From Rotaria socialis (taxonomy: Eukaryota; Rotifera; Eurotatoria; Philodinida; Philodinidae): a stretch of 64,000 nt of DNA. The position numbers and the translations under genes are program-made. This document shows positions 24,644 through 37,657 of this stretch, one piece after another (position 1 is the first letter of the stretch; the number at the start of each line of letters is the position of its first letter). The stretch lies in assembly GCA_905331475.1 (NCBI GenBank), contig CAJNYU010003062.1, positions 124,001 through 188,000 of the forward strand, written 5' to 3'. A model generated the notes under the pieces. It did no database searches. It was given only the letters and a program-made list of their open reading frames with translations, and had not been told where the DNA came from.

Positions 24644-26890
24644 GCTTGAAAATGAATATAGAAAAAGCTGTTAGCTTTGCTGTCAAAAATGACGACTATA
24701 TAAATTGTTTTTTAGTCTTTTTTCTCATTATTTTGCGCTTGCCCACAGAAATCGCGCACAAACAACAGTTGAGTTTTCGATTGATGGACTGCTCTTTTCT
24801 ATTTTCAACAATAGGTGCTTTGAATGAAAATGGATAACGACACCCAGAAACCAATGAAAAATTCAAATTTCTCGTCAAAATGGAACTTGAATTTTTTTGC
24901 TGCATTCGCGATGGTAGAACCCCATCAGCGACGACTCCTTCTCAAGCTGGGTGGCAAAACACTTGCACACAGCGTTGTTGCTTTCTCAGACATGGCATTT
25001 CTAAAGGTCGTATGAAGAAGCAAAGTTCTATGAGTTCACTATGGGTCACACTTAAGAAACTAACCCTTTCCCACTCAAAGTTATACCTTGGAAAGTTCTT
25101 ACCGAAAAGTTGAAACTTCAAAAATGTGAATCTAATCTACTCCTTTCGATTGCAATTTAAAATCGGCCCTATTCGATAAAAAATAAAAGCATTCGAGAAA
25201 TTTTCTCTTTTAATCCTAGATTTCAAAATATATTTACATTCAGTGTCGGAAGAGTTGCGTCAACATACCCGAAATAGCGATCGAATATAGCCAAGCCGGG
25301 TTTTATTTATAATCGCCTGCTACACGGATTCATCTTATATTTACCAAAATCAGCAATTCTATACCATTGGAACTGAGAAATTTGAGCTGATTTAGTGTAA
25401 GTTACTCGTCCATTCGATTGACATTTAGACGTCTGGTGTTGAATTTCCCTTAGACATCGAAATTGAAAGCAATCTGCCAGTTATATTCTCATTTTTTCCG
25501 ATTGGTTGAGAACGTGGCGATGGGTTAGTAAAAACATGAAGTTTTCTACCAGTCAAGCATCTAAACTAAATTTTGCCTATGCATCCTGTATGAAATTGAT
25601 CGTTTCATGTCATATAAGAATAGAACTTGCAAGTTAAGTTTATATTGGTTAAAAGTTTTCGTAAGCTAGAAAAAAATATTTAATCAACACTGTACACATC
25701 TTCATGTGTTCGACTAAAGAATCGCCTTTTCTTTGAGTTTCACAAGCGACAAAGGAGTTACTATTCAAACGCTACTCAGAAAATTACCACTTTAAAGAAT
25801 AGATATGTCACAAATGTGCGACTCCTTCTAATTTAGCTGAATGAAGACAACATTTGTGAATCTATTTTTCCACTGCTGAAGAGTATGAGTCGATTTTTAT
25901 GTGAATTTCGTTGCTATCCAAAAAACAAAATAAAGTGAATATTTCAAAATCTAAGAAATTGCAAGGGCTTTATCAATAGACTTTAGGAGATCTTGAATTT
26001 TTCTTGGAGTTTTCCTCTATTGATCTGCATCCATTGTTTTCTTCACCTATGGCTACATATACTTACGTATAACGATATCGAGCATTTGGAGATAGTCTTC
26101 GTATAGTCATCAACTCTTTCTACGAGAAACAAAAAATAACCGCAACTCTCAAACTTCAGAAGATTTGTGTAGCAACAACATACTGTTTCGAATATTTACT
26201 ATATAAAGAGTAACTTACACCAAATAAACTCCAATTGGTTACCGTTTGTTGGTATCAATCTATTTTCCTCGGTAAACCGTAAACTACACTAAGTCAATTT
26301 GAAATGCTTTCGTGTTCTCGACACCGGAAGGCAGCCGTACTTTTGCTTCAATAAAAAACAAACCACAAAAAATTCAAGCACTAGGACAAGAATGCTTGGA
26401 AATGTTATTATTTTTAATCGAATACGACTGACTTTTATAGTAGAGTCAAAAGGAATAGCTGAGATAGGTATTCGTTTTGGTGTCTCTTTTTTAGTGAAGA
26501 TACAAATTATTTGACTAACGTTAGTTTGACAAATCCTGAAGTCGTACGACTTTACTTTTCGGCGCTGACTTTTGAAACATTCGATATTTGTGTCTGGCGA
26601 AAGTCGCTTGATAAAATAGATATCAGTATCACTATATTTCTATTTCATTTTTCACTCTACAGAAGACATGATTATGTCTTTTGCGGAAATCGTCTAATCA
26701 TGAAGAAGAAAAAAAACCTTGAAGATATGTTGAGTATTGAGAATACTGAAATAAATGTGTTACTTACACAGATTTAAAAAAATCCACTTGTCAATTTTAT
26801 TCAAGTTATTCAGATACAATGAAAAAAAACAAGATTCACAAGGGAAAAAACAATTTTATACAAGACAGAGTAGTCAGTAAATATTTTCTT
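24644..26890. other. Intergenic, about 2.2 kb
   Basis: The first tens of bases resemble the upstream region of paralogue A (AAAATGAATATAGAAAAAGC versus AAAATGAATGTAGAAG). From about 24900 to 26780 nothing corresponds to the other copy of the duplicated block, so this is either inserted here or lost there. I see no transposase or terminal repeats. Confidence 0.5.
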
Positions 26891-29800
26891 TTACTTTCGA
26901 AAATCATTTTGATCTTCAAGTAACCAATCCGACTCATGTGTTTTGGTGGTTTCATCAATGAACAGCGTTGTGGAAGCTAAAAATGATCCTAGTAGGTCAT
27001 TTACATAATCAAATGAATCATCACTTACGAAGAAATATTTCAAACTTATATCTTTTGCAGTTTTTGTCTTCTAAAGCTGATAGCAGTTGATTGATTAATG
27101 CATCACACTGAAAATAAGAACAAATATAGAATGAATCATAATTTATTCTACTATCGAATATTGCCATTCAAGAGAACCTGATCTCGATTACAATAAACGT
27201 ATGAAATTCCTTAGTGTTACATCTTGATTAGTTTTTTTCGAAGGAAAAATTAAAAACTAACCTTCGTTGTATTTAATTTCAATGCATCATTTTGATTTGT
27301 TAATTGTTTGATGCGTAAAATAATTTGTTGATTATAATGTGACAGCATTTTTCTCTCTGGTGTTTTATCTGGCGGCAAATTGTTTCTAGCATTGCGCACA
27401 ACTGGACGTTGTGGTTTAGCTATTGATCGTGGATCTCTGGCTACTTCAAGAACTTTTGGCGCAAATACTAAACATAATGTTATTGTGACACAAAGTAATA
27501 TAAATACGGATGTTAATATATATGAACGTTCATGTTGATCACGTAAAAAATAGCCAACAACAGCTGTTATGATACTTAGTAGAACAACATTGTAGAGACT
27601 CATGCCAACATATTTCGAGTCGTTCAATCCTGCTATATGCACATGTCGAGTCGCCCAAGCAAAACGAGAACCAACAGCCTTGTTAAAAAGAAAAATATTG
27701 ACTTATGGTTCGTTCAGAATTTATTCAGTCTACGACTAGGACTTTCTAAGTTCATCTCTCTTGAGTTATTTTCTTATCGATAGTTTGATGAAATAACTCT
27801 ATTCAAAGTATAGAATATATGCAAATAATCCTCTTGAGATTTGACTCGGAGATTTGACTATTGTAGAACAGCAGGGCTCACAGGAACATGAAAGACATCT
27901 AATAATAGTCGCTTAAAAAAAACACTATTTTAATATCAACAATCTGGTCAACCTTAAAAGTAAAATAGGGCAAGACTCAATTTCTCTGCGTTCATTCATT
28001 CATAACGAGCTGGTTGCATTCCAAAAAAATCGCAGCTCTGGATGAAAAATTCTCGAGTGCGGGTCTGACTACAAGTCTCGTTGAAACAATGACTTCTTTA
28101 CATAGTCATACAACTAGAATATTTTGTCGTTTAAAAAGATTTACTTACCATAAGTACACCTTTATATATTGATTGCATTGTAATCCAAATTGAACGACGA
28201 TTTGATCGGCATTCTTCATAGATCCATAGAATAACAATATCTTCATCTTTTGTCTATATATGTTTTTTTTTCAGTAGAATATGAAGCAACACTTAATATT
28301 TATTTTTTACCTCTCTTTGACTAATATTTTTAAATATTTTTAAAGGATCAACGATTTGCCATGCAGCTAATAAAACTGTATCAATAGCTAGAAGCACTCC
28401 AACAAATATGAAAAGACGATAATCTTTCACGGCCTTCAAAAATAAGAATGAAAACCAATAAGTTTTATCTTTAATGATTTCTATCCTACTCGTTTTGATG
28501 CATTAACATTAGTGAATATTGTATGTACACGCCATGTTTTACTAAAAATAGCTCCGAATGATATCGTAAAACCAATGGATAATGTCCACACACGAATCTT
28601 TAAAACACACAAGAAACAAAACGCTAAGACTCGCATTATAAAGATCAGCAGAACTTCTTACTGCACAAATGAAATTCATGGCCGCTTCTGAACTTCTTCT
28701 CCCAAGTAATGTTGAATCAATGCCCATTAAAAGAACGCTAGTATACGCAAGAATACTCCCAGCTATAATTAAATTATTTATTTGTGGACTTGACATTCGA
28801 ATAAATCTTGTAATAGAAATAATAGATATATCGAAACAAAAAGTTTCCTATTCATTTACCTATGAGTACGAAAAACAATATTAAAAACAAAAAAGCCTAT
28901 TGCTAGAAGTATTCCTGTTCCACTGATGATTGCTATTATCGTATAAGTCAATACAGAAATTCTTTGATCACGTTCAATACGTTTTATACGATCATTGGGC
29001 GGTCCATTGCCTAGAATTTTGTTTTAATCGAAGAGAAACAAAAACAAATCGATTTTTTCCAATCCTACCATGCCACGCAATATTTCTTCCATTTTTAGCA
29101 GCCAATAGAATATATGTCGATTGATTTGTTGGTAATGCAACAAATAATTTCCTAATATCAACCGGTTTTGTTTTGCGACTACGAGATACTAAAATCTACT
29201 TTTTAATATGTCACAAGTCAAAAGAAAATCTTCTATAACGTCTAAGATACCTAAAATTTGTTCAATAACAATTTCACCAATGCGATCACCATTATTAAAA
29301 CGTATACGCCCAGTCACACCTTGTATATCGAATTTTTTTATTATATTTAATAATTCAATACGCCAACAGGATTGTCGCCATACTGAATCAATAGTAAAAT
29401 TAGTTGAACAATTTGTTGTTGATAAAGATTTTTCTAATTGGTCAAATGCAAATGTTAAAGTTAAAATAGCATCAAATTTATAACCAATAAAATATGGATT
29501 TAGATCATGCGAAGACAGTTTCAGAAGTGATAAATCAAATTTAAATTGTGCCGGTGTCTAAAATAGTTATTTCGTATACGAAATAGTACTAAAAAGACTC
29601 TTTAACAAACCAATTCAGCTAATGTTTGAGAATTCATACTATAGCCTAATTCAGCTACACGTGTTTGAAGTGTTCCATTTAATGCTTGTAGAATTTCAGA
29701 TGTATTACAAGAACCTTGATTTTTTAGCCACCATTCTTCTTCATAATAGCCAACAATAATCCATTGAAATCTTGAACCGTATAGATTATAACGAAATGCC

Positions 29801-30096
29801 TAAATCAATATTTCCATTCATGAAATATTTTCGTTGTCTTGATTTTATTTTTCTATTTACCTCACAAAATATACGAGTAGCCATAGTTGAATTGAAATTT
29901 CCCACAATAATACGAATGTTATTTCTCTAGATGCATATATAGAAAATTTCCCTTAGAAGATCTAATCGTTTATTAATATTATGGAACTTTCCCAATAATA
30001 ATGCAGATAATAGAAATCATTTTAAATTAGAACGTGAAATCTTATCCTTCCATTATTTGATTTAGTTCAATTCTCTTAGGGTATATATCTCTCTCT

Positions 30097-30134
<38 letters not shown>

Positions 30135-31899
30135 AGTTACTATGCAAGATCATTTTAATAAGCTGATTCAGATCGCTTCTTTGACTCACTTATATTGAAT
30201 TTTCCTTCCAGGGCACTCAGAAAAAGACTGATGTCTTACTCAAAAACAGATCATAAAAGAAATAATACACATCAATCATTATGAGAAGAATAAGAAGCCA
30301 TCAGTTTATTGCTTAAATTACTATGTGATTGCTTTCTCGCGCATCGGCACCAAAAAGAAGACATACAAAGAAACAAGCGTTTGGGATAGAACTGAATGGT
30401 CGTCAGGTTTTAAAGAGCATTGCATTCAATGAAACAAATAGTTCTGTTTGCTAGCTTAATGTTTCTATAGTATTCAAAAATAAATGAAATGTGCCTATGA
30501 GAACAATTAACTATTTTAAAGCTATTTACACACTTATAATTTCAATAGATACATCGAATGAAGTTCTTTTGTTAGAAATACTTTTTTCTTGATTCACTAA
30601 AAGCAGAGTTCCTGTTTATTGAGTATCAAAAATATATATTATCGACCATATCTAAGTACCTAAGACGTCCACCGTCAACTAATGTTATTCACGAATTCAA
30701 ATTTATCTGTGAATTCTCTTTTTGTCGTTATATTTTAGTTTAACGAAGATCCAGATTCATGGAAACATGGAAAAAAATAAAACATCTTGTCATCAAGAAA
30801 GCATCGGATTTCCTTTCTCAAATATTCTTTATCATTTTCATAAGGATATAATTTACATCGTTAACTCATAGATTCCGTGATGCTTCTATTGTCATGTGTT
30901 TTATGAGAGGAAAAATTGAAAGCCTATATATTGCGTGCAGATTCCGGATAAGTTTCCTTTTTTTTGTTAATGTAATTTTCTTTAGTTTCCTAGGTTTTCT
31001 TTTTTTTCTCAAATATAATTATATCCTACCATTAGTGCATAAGGAAAATAAAGCTTACCTGTATTTCATCAAAGGCATCTTTTAGCGAGTTTCGTGTTCG
31101 ATTGCCTTGAGTTTCATCAAGATCATTAAATGAAATACCTTTCGATACAGCATTTTCCCAATCGGCATCATCTTGCAAAAGATCGTTAAATCGTGTTACA
31201 GGCTAATATCAATCAATAGATCAAGTTACAAACACATGTTTACATCATAAGAAATCGTCTTACCATAGTATATTGTCTTTCATATTGGTATAGTATTCCA
31301 AAACGTCGCCAATTGTACTTTTTTAATAGCAATTCTCGAGCTATTGAAGAAATAAATCGATGTATTTTCTGTGAAGACTTCTCTATATGTTACCTATATT
31401 ATGTTGAGAATCGCCAGGCACAGTACGAATTAATGATGGATATTTTTCTCGAGCTGTAAAAAGTGAACTTGTTTCTGAATAAATTATCTATTGAAAATGA
31501 TTAACAATAAATCGAAATATTTTCAACACTGAAAGATTAACATCATACTATAGTCATATCATATATTCCAGCTGTTTCAGCAATAGCTGATGCTACGGTT
31601 TGACAAGAACCACTGAATATAGCCAATGGTCTCGGCCGCCGATTCAGCATATCAAAAACCACTTTAGTACCAACAGCCATATCACATGGAATATCTTGTT
31701 GAGCGTGCTGTATAAAAAGTTCTGTAGATAAATTTTGTATCGTTTTTAAATGGCTTAACGCATAATTAATAATTAATGATGACGAACGATTATTATAATT
31801 ATCCGATGTAAAAAGTCCAATTAATGGTATTTGTTTTGATGTGATGAAAATAACATATTCAAAGAAAGAAAATATTGCGAAATATGAACAATACCGCAT
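26891..31899 (-). CDS. GABBR2: Metabotropic GABA-B receptor, subunit 2-like
   Basis: The start at 31899 gives a hydrophobic leader, then a Venus-flytrap ligand domain (PLIGLFTSDNYNN; IPCDMAVGTKVVFDML; FSGSCQTVASAIAETAG; REKYPSLIRTVPGD). The class C seven-helix part is clear: RMSSPQINNLIIAGSILAY (about 28740-28800), RIWTLSIGFTISFGAIFSKTW, WQIVDPLKIFK, EECRSNRRSIWITMQSIYKG and LNDSKYVGMSLYNVVLLSII (about 27580-27630). ITLCLVFAPKVLEV follows in TM7. The C-terminal tail has a probable coiled coil (HYNQQIILRIKQLTNQNDALK), the region that pairs subunits in known receptors, and ends at 26891 (DQNDFRK). The LNDSKYVGMS and ITLCLVFAPK stretches favour GABBR2 over GABBR1. Introns are short except near 30000-31080. 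Family call is very firm; subunit type is moderate. Confidence 0.92.
30098..30130. repeat. (TA)n microsatellite in a receptor intron
   Basis: A run of TA dinucleotides preceded by a short TC run. It lies in the long intron of the GABA-B receptor-like gene. Confidence 0.85.
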
Positions 31900-32318
31900 C
31901 TATCGGTATTGAACATTTAAAATTAAAATAATAATTTATAATAGATATATAATTTAATCAAGTTTGATATTTAATAACACTACATAAAGAAAATATCCGT
32001 CAGATTAATTTCAATTATCGTTACCATTCGTTATGTTTTTTTTTGTTTCTACAAGTTAAATAATATTGCTCATTAGTAAATATGTATATAGAGGGAAAAA
32101 GCAAAGAAAAAGAAACTAGCGTAGAGCAATTAGATTCGTTAAGTATCTATCCAAATATATATATTTTACAGTCTACCTCATTGGTTCAAGTGCGCACACA
32201 TACATACATAGAAGAAGAAAGAGAAAAGAACGGAAATGCTGCCCTAACGAATCAACCTATTCGAAGAACACGATCGCGTGACCATCGCTGCACCGGTGTT
32301 GTATATATTATTTGTGTG

Positions 32319-32399
<81 letters not shown>

Positions 32400-33821
32400 G
32401 CACTTACAACTATTACGACCAAAATTTCCCCATCGGCATACATAGATCAAGAGACAGAAGGGAAAACATTTGAAACGTCGCACTTTCAATAAATTGGTGA
32501 AGACAACATTAATAATACAATGGGATTTTTTTCTCTTCTTTTTTTAATAAAAGATAGGCTCGTCCTCTTACATGTACTTTCTTTTCTCTCTTTCCTTTTG
32601 GATTTGTTTTGTTTTCAATCAAGCACTATCAACTCGAAGAAGAATAATAATAAAAAATGTCGTCGTACACTCATGTGTATGAATGCGGCTAGATGCCCAA
32701 AAATCCATTAAGATTTTTTTTTCTTATCGTTGACGTGATGATATGAAATCCAGTGATCAAGAGAATAGAATAAAAAAAACTGCGTTTCTCGGAAGCACAA
32801 ATCAATCGGAAAGCGAGACACATCAATTGCATAGCTAGGCGTTTTATATTTTGAAATCCTTTCCTTGATCTTTCTTATCAACAGTGCAATTGCACTACAT
32901 ACAACAAAATATAAGAGAGAGAAAGAATGCAAAAAAAAACTGATACAATAAATTTCATAGACAATGAAATTAGTAAACAAGACTCAAAGTATGATACAAG
33001 ATGACAACTTATAATGAATAGCACTCACCAAAGTTTTTATTTATTTTACCATGTAAATAAATAAGATATTGGTCCATGTTATTTTACTATTCATTAAGTT
33101 TGCATTTCTTTTCATGTACATGCTGAGACTTGCGGAGAAAATTTATTAAGAAAAGAACATGAGAGTTAGATCATAACTATTGTCGCTCCATTCTCTTCTC
33201 AAGAGAAATGACACTCATTTTAGTCCAATTGAATTAGATATAGGATGGTGACAACGGCAACAGCCAAAATTCAAATACATATATACACAAGAGAAAGAAA
33301 GGGAGTGTGTGTGTCTGTGAGATCGACAAGTAAAGAATGAAAAAATTCGATCGTTTTCATGTCTTTTCTTGGAGATTTCACTAAAACAATTCCCCAATGA
33401 CTTGGCAAAGATCAAGTTCGATTGACATTGCTACTTCAAGCACATGACGTATGCAAAAAAGCGAGAAATCAAATTGGAGACTTAATTAAAAAAGCGCTAT
33501 CTTCTTTTTGTTCGTATGCAGCATGAAATATCATATTTATTTAATAGAGAAATAACTTTACAATGCCAACTATTATTAATAAATGATGCGTATCAAGTTC
33601 AAATAAGAAAACATGACCTTCATATATATGTTTTTCCACGAAAAAATTTACACAATAAACTATTCGTGCAGGAAAAACTAATTTTGTTTTGGTTTATTAA
33701 AATAGATCATTTGCACGAATGCGAATAATAATAATAATAGTAATTAAAAAAAAGGATATCTAATTTTGTTTTCTCTACTCAATCAGGAAATAAAAACAAG
33801 CAAATTTTTTATGAACATATA
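31900..33821. other. Intergenic with a long (TA)n(GA)n microsatellite
   Basis: This 1.9 kb lies upstream of the GABA-B receptor-like gene and downstream of the C1q gene. Apart from the microsatellite at 32321-32398 I see no structure. Open frames through the TA repeat are artefacts. Confidence 0.6.
32321..32398. repeat. (TA)n followed by (GA)n microsatellite
   Basis: About 60 bases of TA repeats end directly in about eight GA repeats. Location is a few hundred bases upstream of the receptor start. Confidence 0.9.
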
Positions 33822-34811
33822 TTAAAAATTATTTGTTAAAAATAAAAGTACGCCACTAAAATGTGTATAGGAATATCCATAAATATTATTGCGAGGTGCA
33901 GATTGTCCAGGATTATTGGGGTCGCCAAGTGCTTCGACCATTACTTCATCATTGGGTTCCAATTCTACATAGACATTTCCTCGAACATGTGAAAAACGAC
34001 GTCGACAATCGCATCGGATCATTCCCAGAACATCCTTTTGATTATGAACAATGCGCACAGTAGCCTATGTCAAAGAGTAATTTCACAAAAGCAATGCAAT
34101 GAAATTAAACTTACGATAGAATCCATCTGTGCCATAATTGTCATACTGAATTTGTAGACGCCTCGATGAATAGCCGTGAATATTCCCGTTTTTGGATTAT
34201 AACTACTTCCTTCATTGATGCCAACATTTTCAAAGACGATTGTTTCTGATCGATTGGATTCAACCGACAACATTTGTTGAAGATGAGCAACAAAAGCTAT
34301 AATAGGTACGGGCTCTTTTGAACGACCCACTGCTCCTATATGCAGGAAAACACATACATTTATTTTACAATTATTTACCGAATGAAATGTATGTTTACCT
34401 TGAGGTCCAGCAGCGCCACGTGGCCCAACACCACCTGGAGGACCTTGTAGACCAGATGGGCCTGGAGGACCATGCATTGCTAAGAAAGTATCGACAGTAA
34501 AACGACGATTACGATTATCTTGGTCGTATGAGGCTAACAGTCAAAATGAAAAAAAAAGAATATCATCATTCGCTAATAAAATGTAAAAGAATCTAGCAGA
34601 TTTACTAACTTAGTTTTGATGCACTTGGACATTTTACAGCTAAATGACACATGTTACTTTCATCGTCACTATCTATTAATGTTTCATTATCATAGTTTTT
34701 TTCATTAACTAAATGTCTTGAATAATGTTTATATGAATGATTGTCTGCTAGTGACACTTGGTATTTCTCAAAATAATAAACAACTGCGAAGAATAAAACT
34801 AAAAACTTCAT
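33822..34811 (-). CDS. Secreted short-collagen C1q-domain protein
   Basis: The start at 34811 (MKFLVLFFAVVYYFEKYQVSLA) is a signal peptide. A Met further upstream (34871) is read through what looks like an intron end, so I prefer 34811. A linker leads to about nine Gly-X-Y triplets (GPPGPSGLQGPPGGVGPRG, then GAAGPQGAVG across an intron). The C-terminal C1q domain shows FVAHLQQML, IVFENVGINEGSSYNPKTG, FTAIHRGVYKFSMTIMAQ, VYVELEPNDEVMVEAL and the closing YGYSYTHFSGVLLFL. Stop at 33822. C1q/TNF-family proteins trimerise through the collagen stalk and act as lectins, immune recognition factors or hormones. The stalk is very short. Ligand unknown. Confidence 0.9.
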
Positions 34812-36808
34812 CCTTCTTGTCGATGTTAATCTAAAAAGAAAAAACAAGAGTAAACTTGAATTAATCTTCATGTATAAATAAATAAATAAATAAATATATA
34901 TATATATAAAGAGTTTGTTTTTATAATAAGAGTTACTGAATTGTCTCTTCGACTAGCTTTTTTTCTGTCAATGCCATCGCCGTCGTCGCCGTCGTCGTTG
35001 TCGTTGTCGTTGTCGTTGCCATTTGAATGAACATTGTTAAATCAATAGTGTTTCCTGAGGCTTTTTCTTTCTACTCTTATTTCTTGCTTATATTACTTAG
35101 CAGAACTTTTGTTATGGCATACGGACGGAGTTCACTGGAAAAAAAGAATTATTAATGGGTAACGATCTGATGACTTTTTCATTCTTATTCACTGAATACA
35201 GATATGTGGTTGGTGTTCTCCTTCGATGTTGTCAACTCGATTTTTGCTCTCGAATGTATTTAGTTGAACGTGCTCCTGTCAGCAAGGCACACTATTAATT
35301 GTCTTTTCTCTTAATTTTTCAACTCGTGCTTTGCATTCATTCTCACAAATAAAGTATTCGATTTTTTTTCTATAGAATATGGTTCCTTTTCTTCGTGCTA
35401 CTGGCTGTAATTCTAAATGACGTTTTATAGAAAAAAAATCAATGTTTCACACTTGACACCGGAAATATTTTGTATTAAAATATGAGAACAGTTCCAGGGA
35501 AAAAATCACACGGAGACATTTTTGTTTAGATATGCTTTAGTAAAACAATAAAAAAAAACGAGAGTTTGATTGAAAGGTGATAATTTCCTCTTTTCTTCTG
35601 CTCTATTGTGTTTCAGTAGGATTAGTTTCACTTTATAATGAAGACAGTGCTACCCATAGCACTATTTCTCTAGTTTTATTTATTTTATTTATAATGAAAT
35701 GGGCACTGTTCATTTTGCGATATTATAAATAGTAATAGGAATTACAAGGAGTACGGTCTTGCTATTTGTATTCATTTATAAGAGTGCATTATATTCCATT
35801 CAGTTAGAATATGTGATGAAAACAGAGAAAAATCTAAGTTTTATATATCAATATAATGAAAATCAAACGGGAAAATATACTTTCGTCTATAAATGAATAT
35901 TGTCCAAGTGGATAAAAACTCATTCCGTGTTATTCTCTAGTGTCTCAGAAAGGGTTTTCACGACTTGTAATGGATGCAATTGGTTAAAAATCGGGTGCAA
36001 TTTCTAAATTTTCCAGGGCTTTAATTCTCTACTTTATGGATTGTAGTAATGAACTTCAACTGCAGACCGTTAAGAAGAATAGATTTAAAATTACCGGTTT
36101 AAATAATGAAGATGATCGTCTTCTAGGTAGAAAAAAAAAACAATTTTCCTACCTAATCGACTTACTAAGAATATTATCATGATTTTGTCTTGTTTTGAAA
36201 TAATCTCTGCTGTGTAGAAAAAACAATTTTTCTTATTTAATTCAGTAAATACTTACACATATGTTCTCATGATACATTTTTGTACAAATCATGTTGGATA
36301 TTTTGCTCGAACTGCTTACTACCAAGTATATTACTAATTTTTTGTTCCTGCCGGCTCACATGACGATACCACATCCATCATACCGAACGATCTACGGCTA
36401 TTCTGTTTGAAGATATAAGAAAAACAAAAAAATCCTCCACGATTCAACTAATTACAGTAAGAACCGAGAAATTACATACCACATGAAATTGACTCTCTCT
36501 GAAAATCTAATATTAATGTTAAATATTTTCCCTCGAAGTTGGGTTTTTTCGTCACTTACATATCAGATTTCAAAACTGTGACAAATTTATCAAATATACA
36601 CAGAATTTTTATTTATTAATTTATTTTTACATATCTATAAAGCAATTAAAACTATCTAGGTAGAAAAAAAAAGAAAAATAATAATCCTTTTTTTTTGCTA
36701 AAAAAAGTTCTGTCTAATCATCATTGATTTTTGACTAGAGAAATGATAATTGCTTTGTTTTTTGCAGATTTAAGTAGACGTGCACATAATGAAGCATATA
36801 TAATCATT
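34812..36808. other. Intergenic, about 2 kb
   Basis: AT-rich. A hexanucleotide-like run based on GTCGTT/GTCGCC lies at about 34978-35020, and simple AAAT/TA repeats at about 34877-34910. No exon recognised. Confidence 0.6.
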
Positions 36809-37657
36809 CTATTCTGATTCGTCTTCATTAATAGTATCATTCGCTAGTTTAAGATCAGATACTTTTTCGACAGTAAATCGTTCTGAACCTGTATTATTGT
36901 GTTGAGGTACACTAGTTTCTGAAGGTACCAACGATGATTGTTTTCTATCAATCAGAAGCTCCATTTCAACAGCATTATTAGTCGATTGCTGATTTTGACT
37001 ACGATTTGAGTTTGATCGATTATTTAATAATGTAGTATGAGCTGGTCGACGTAACGAAAAACGTTTAGAAAATAGTTTTGTTGTATCAAAACCAACAGTC
37101 GATATTCGGCTCTCGTTTGGCTGAACAACATGTGATGATGCTGGTGGTAATTCGCGATCATGAGTTGAATCCATTCGATGTATATCAGCTAATCGTCGTT
37201 TGATACGATCAATCGTAGCACTATCTGATGTAATTGTTTGATAATATTTTTCATTTGATTGGTTTTCTTTGTCTGCTGATTCATAATAGATTTTCCATAG
37301 ACGTTGTCGTCGTTCAGGATCTTTTAATTCATTTAATATTAGTTTTGTTGTATGATCAGCTTCAATATTTCGATAGTTTGTAAATGGATTGGCTGTCATT
37401 TTTTGAATGCGATCTTTTCTCGATAAATTTGATGAATCCAGTAAAAATTGTTGTTGTAATGTACGTGGGCGTACTTGAAGAAAAAGCATCATAGCTAAAC
37501 CAGTGGAATACCAAACAAGAATAACAGCTATGTAGAGTGCAGCACCTTGATGATCATAAGGATTTGCAGCTGGAATTGGCGTTGTAGCAGTAGGCACGAG
37601 AATATTTTCTTGAGTTATGCTAGAATTAAATGATGATGTTAACAGAATAGACGACAT
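36809..37657 (-). CDS. Single-pass membrane protein of unknown function
   Basis: One intronless frame of 282 residues. A short Ser/Thr-rich N-terminus with two possible N-glycosylation sites (NSS near residue 11 and an upstream Asn) has no signal peptide. It is followed by one transmembrane helix at about residues 38-61 (ALYIAVILVWYSTGLAMMLF). The cytoplasmic part starts basic (QVRPRTLQQQ), contains the conserved-looking LNELKDPERRQRLWKIYY, and then becomes polar, basic and low-complexity. The topology and the position of the helix resemble KCNE-type potassium-channel accessory subunits, but the family signature is not convincing, so I give no symbol. Start at 37657 is the first Met of the frame. 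Confidence 0.65.
   Translation of the reverse strand: MSSILLTSSFNSSITQENILVPTATTPIPAANPYDHQGAALYIAVILVWYSTGLAMMLFLQVRPRTLQQQFLLDSSNLSRKDRIQKMTANPFTNYRNIEADHTTKLILNELKDPERRQRLWKIYYESADKENQSNEKYYQTITSDSATIDRIKRRLADIHRMDSTHDRELPPASSHVVQPNESRISTVGFDTTKLFSKRFSLRRPAHTTLLNNRSNSNRSQNQQSTNNAVEMELLIDRKQSSLVPSETSVPQHNNTGSERFTVEKVSDLKLANDTINEDESE

Noticed and set aside
24646..25113. Cluster of overlapping plus-strand open frames
   Set aside because: Three short frames overlap each other with none conserved in the duplicated block next to paralogue A.
32082..32492. Open frames on both strands through the TA/GA microsatellite
   Set aside because: The frames encode long Tyr-Ile and Arg-Glu runs from the repeat itself; no protein-like sequence or splice structure.
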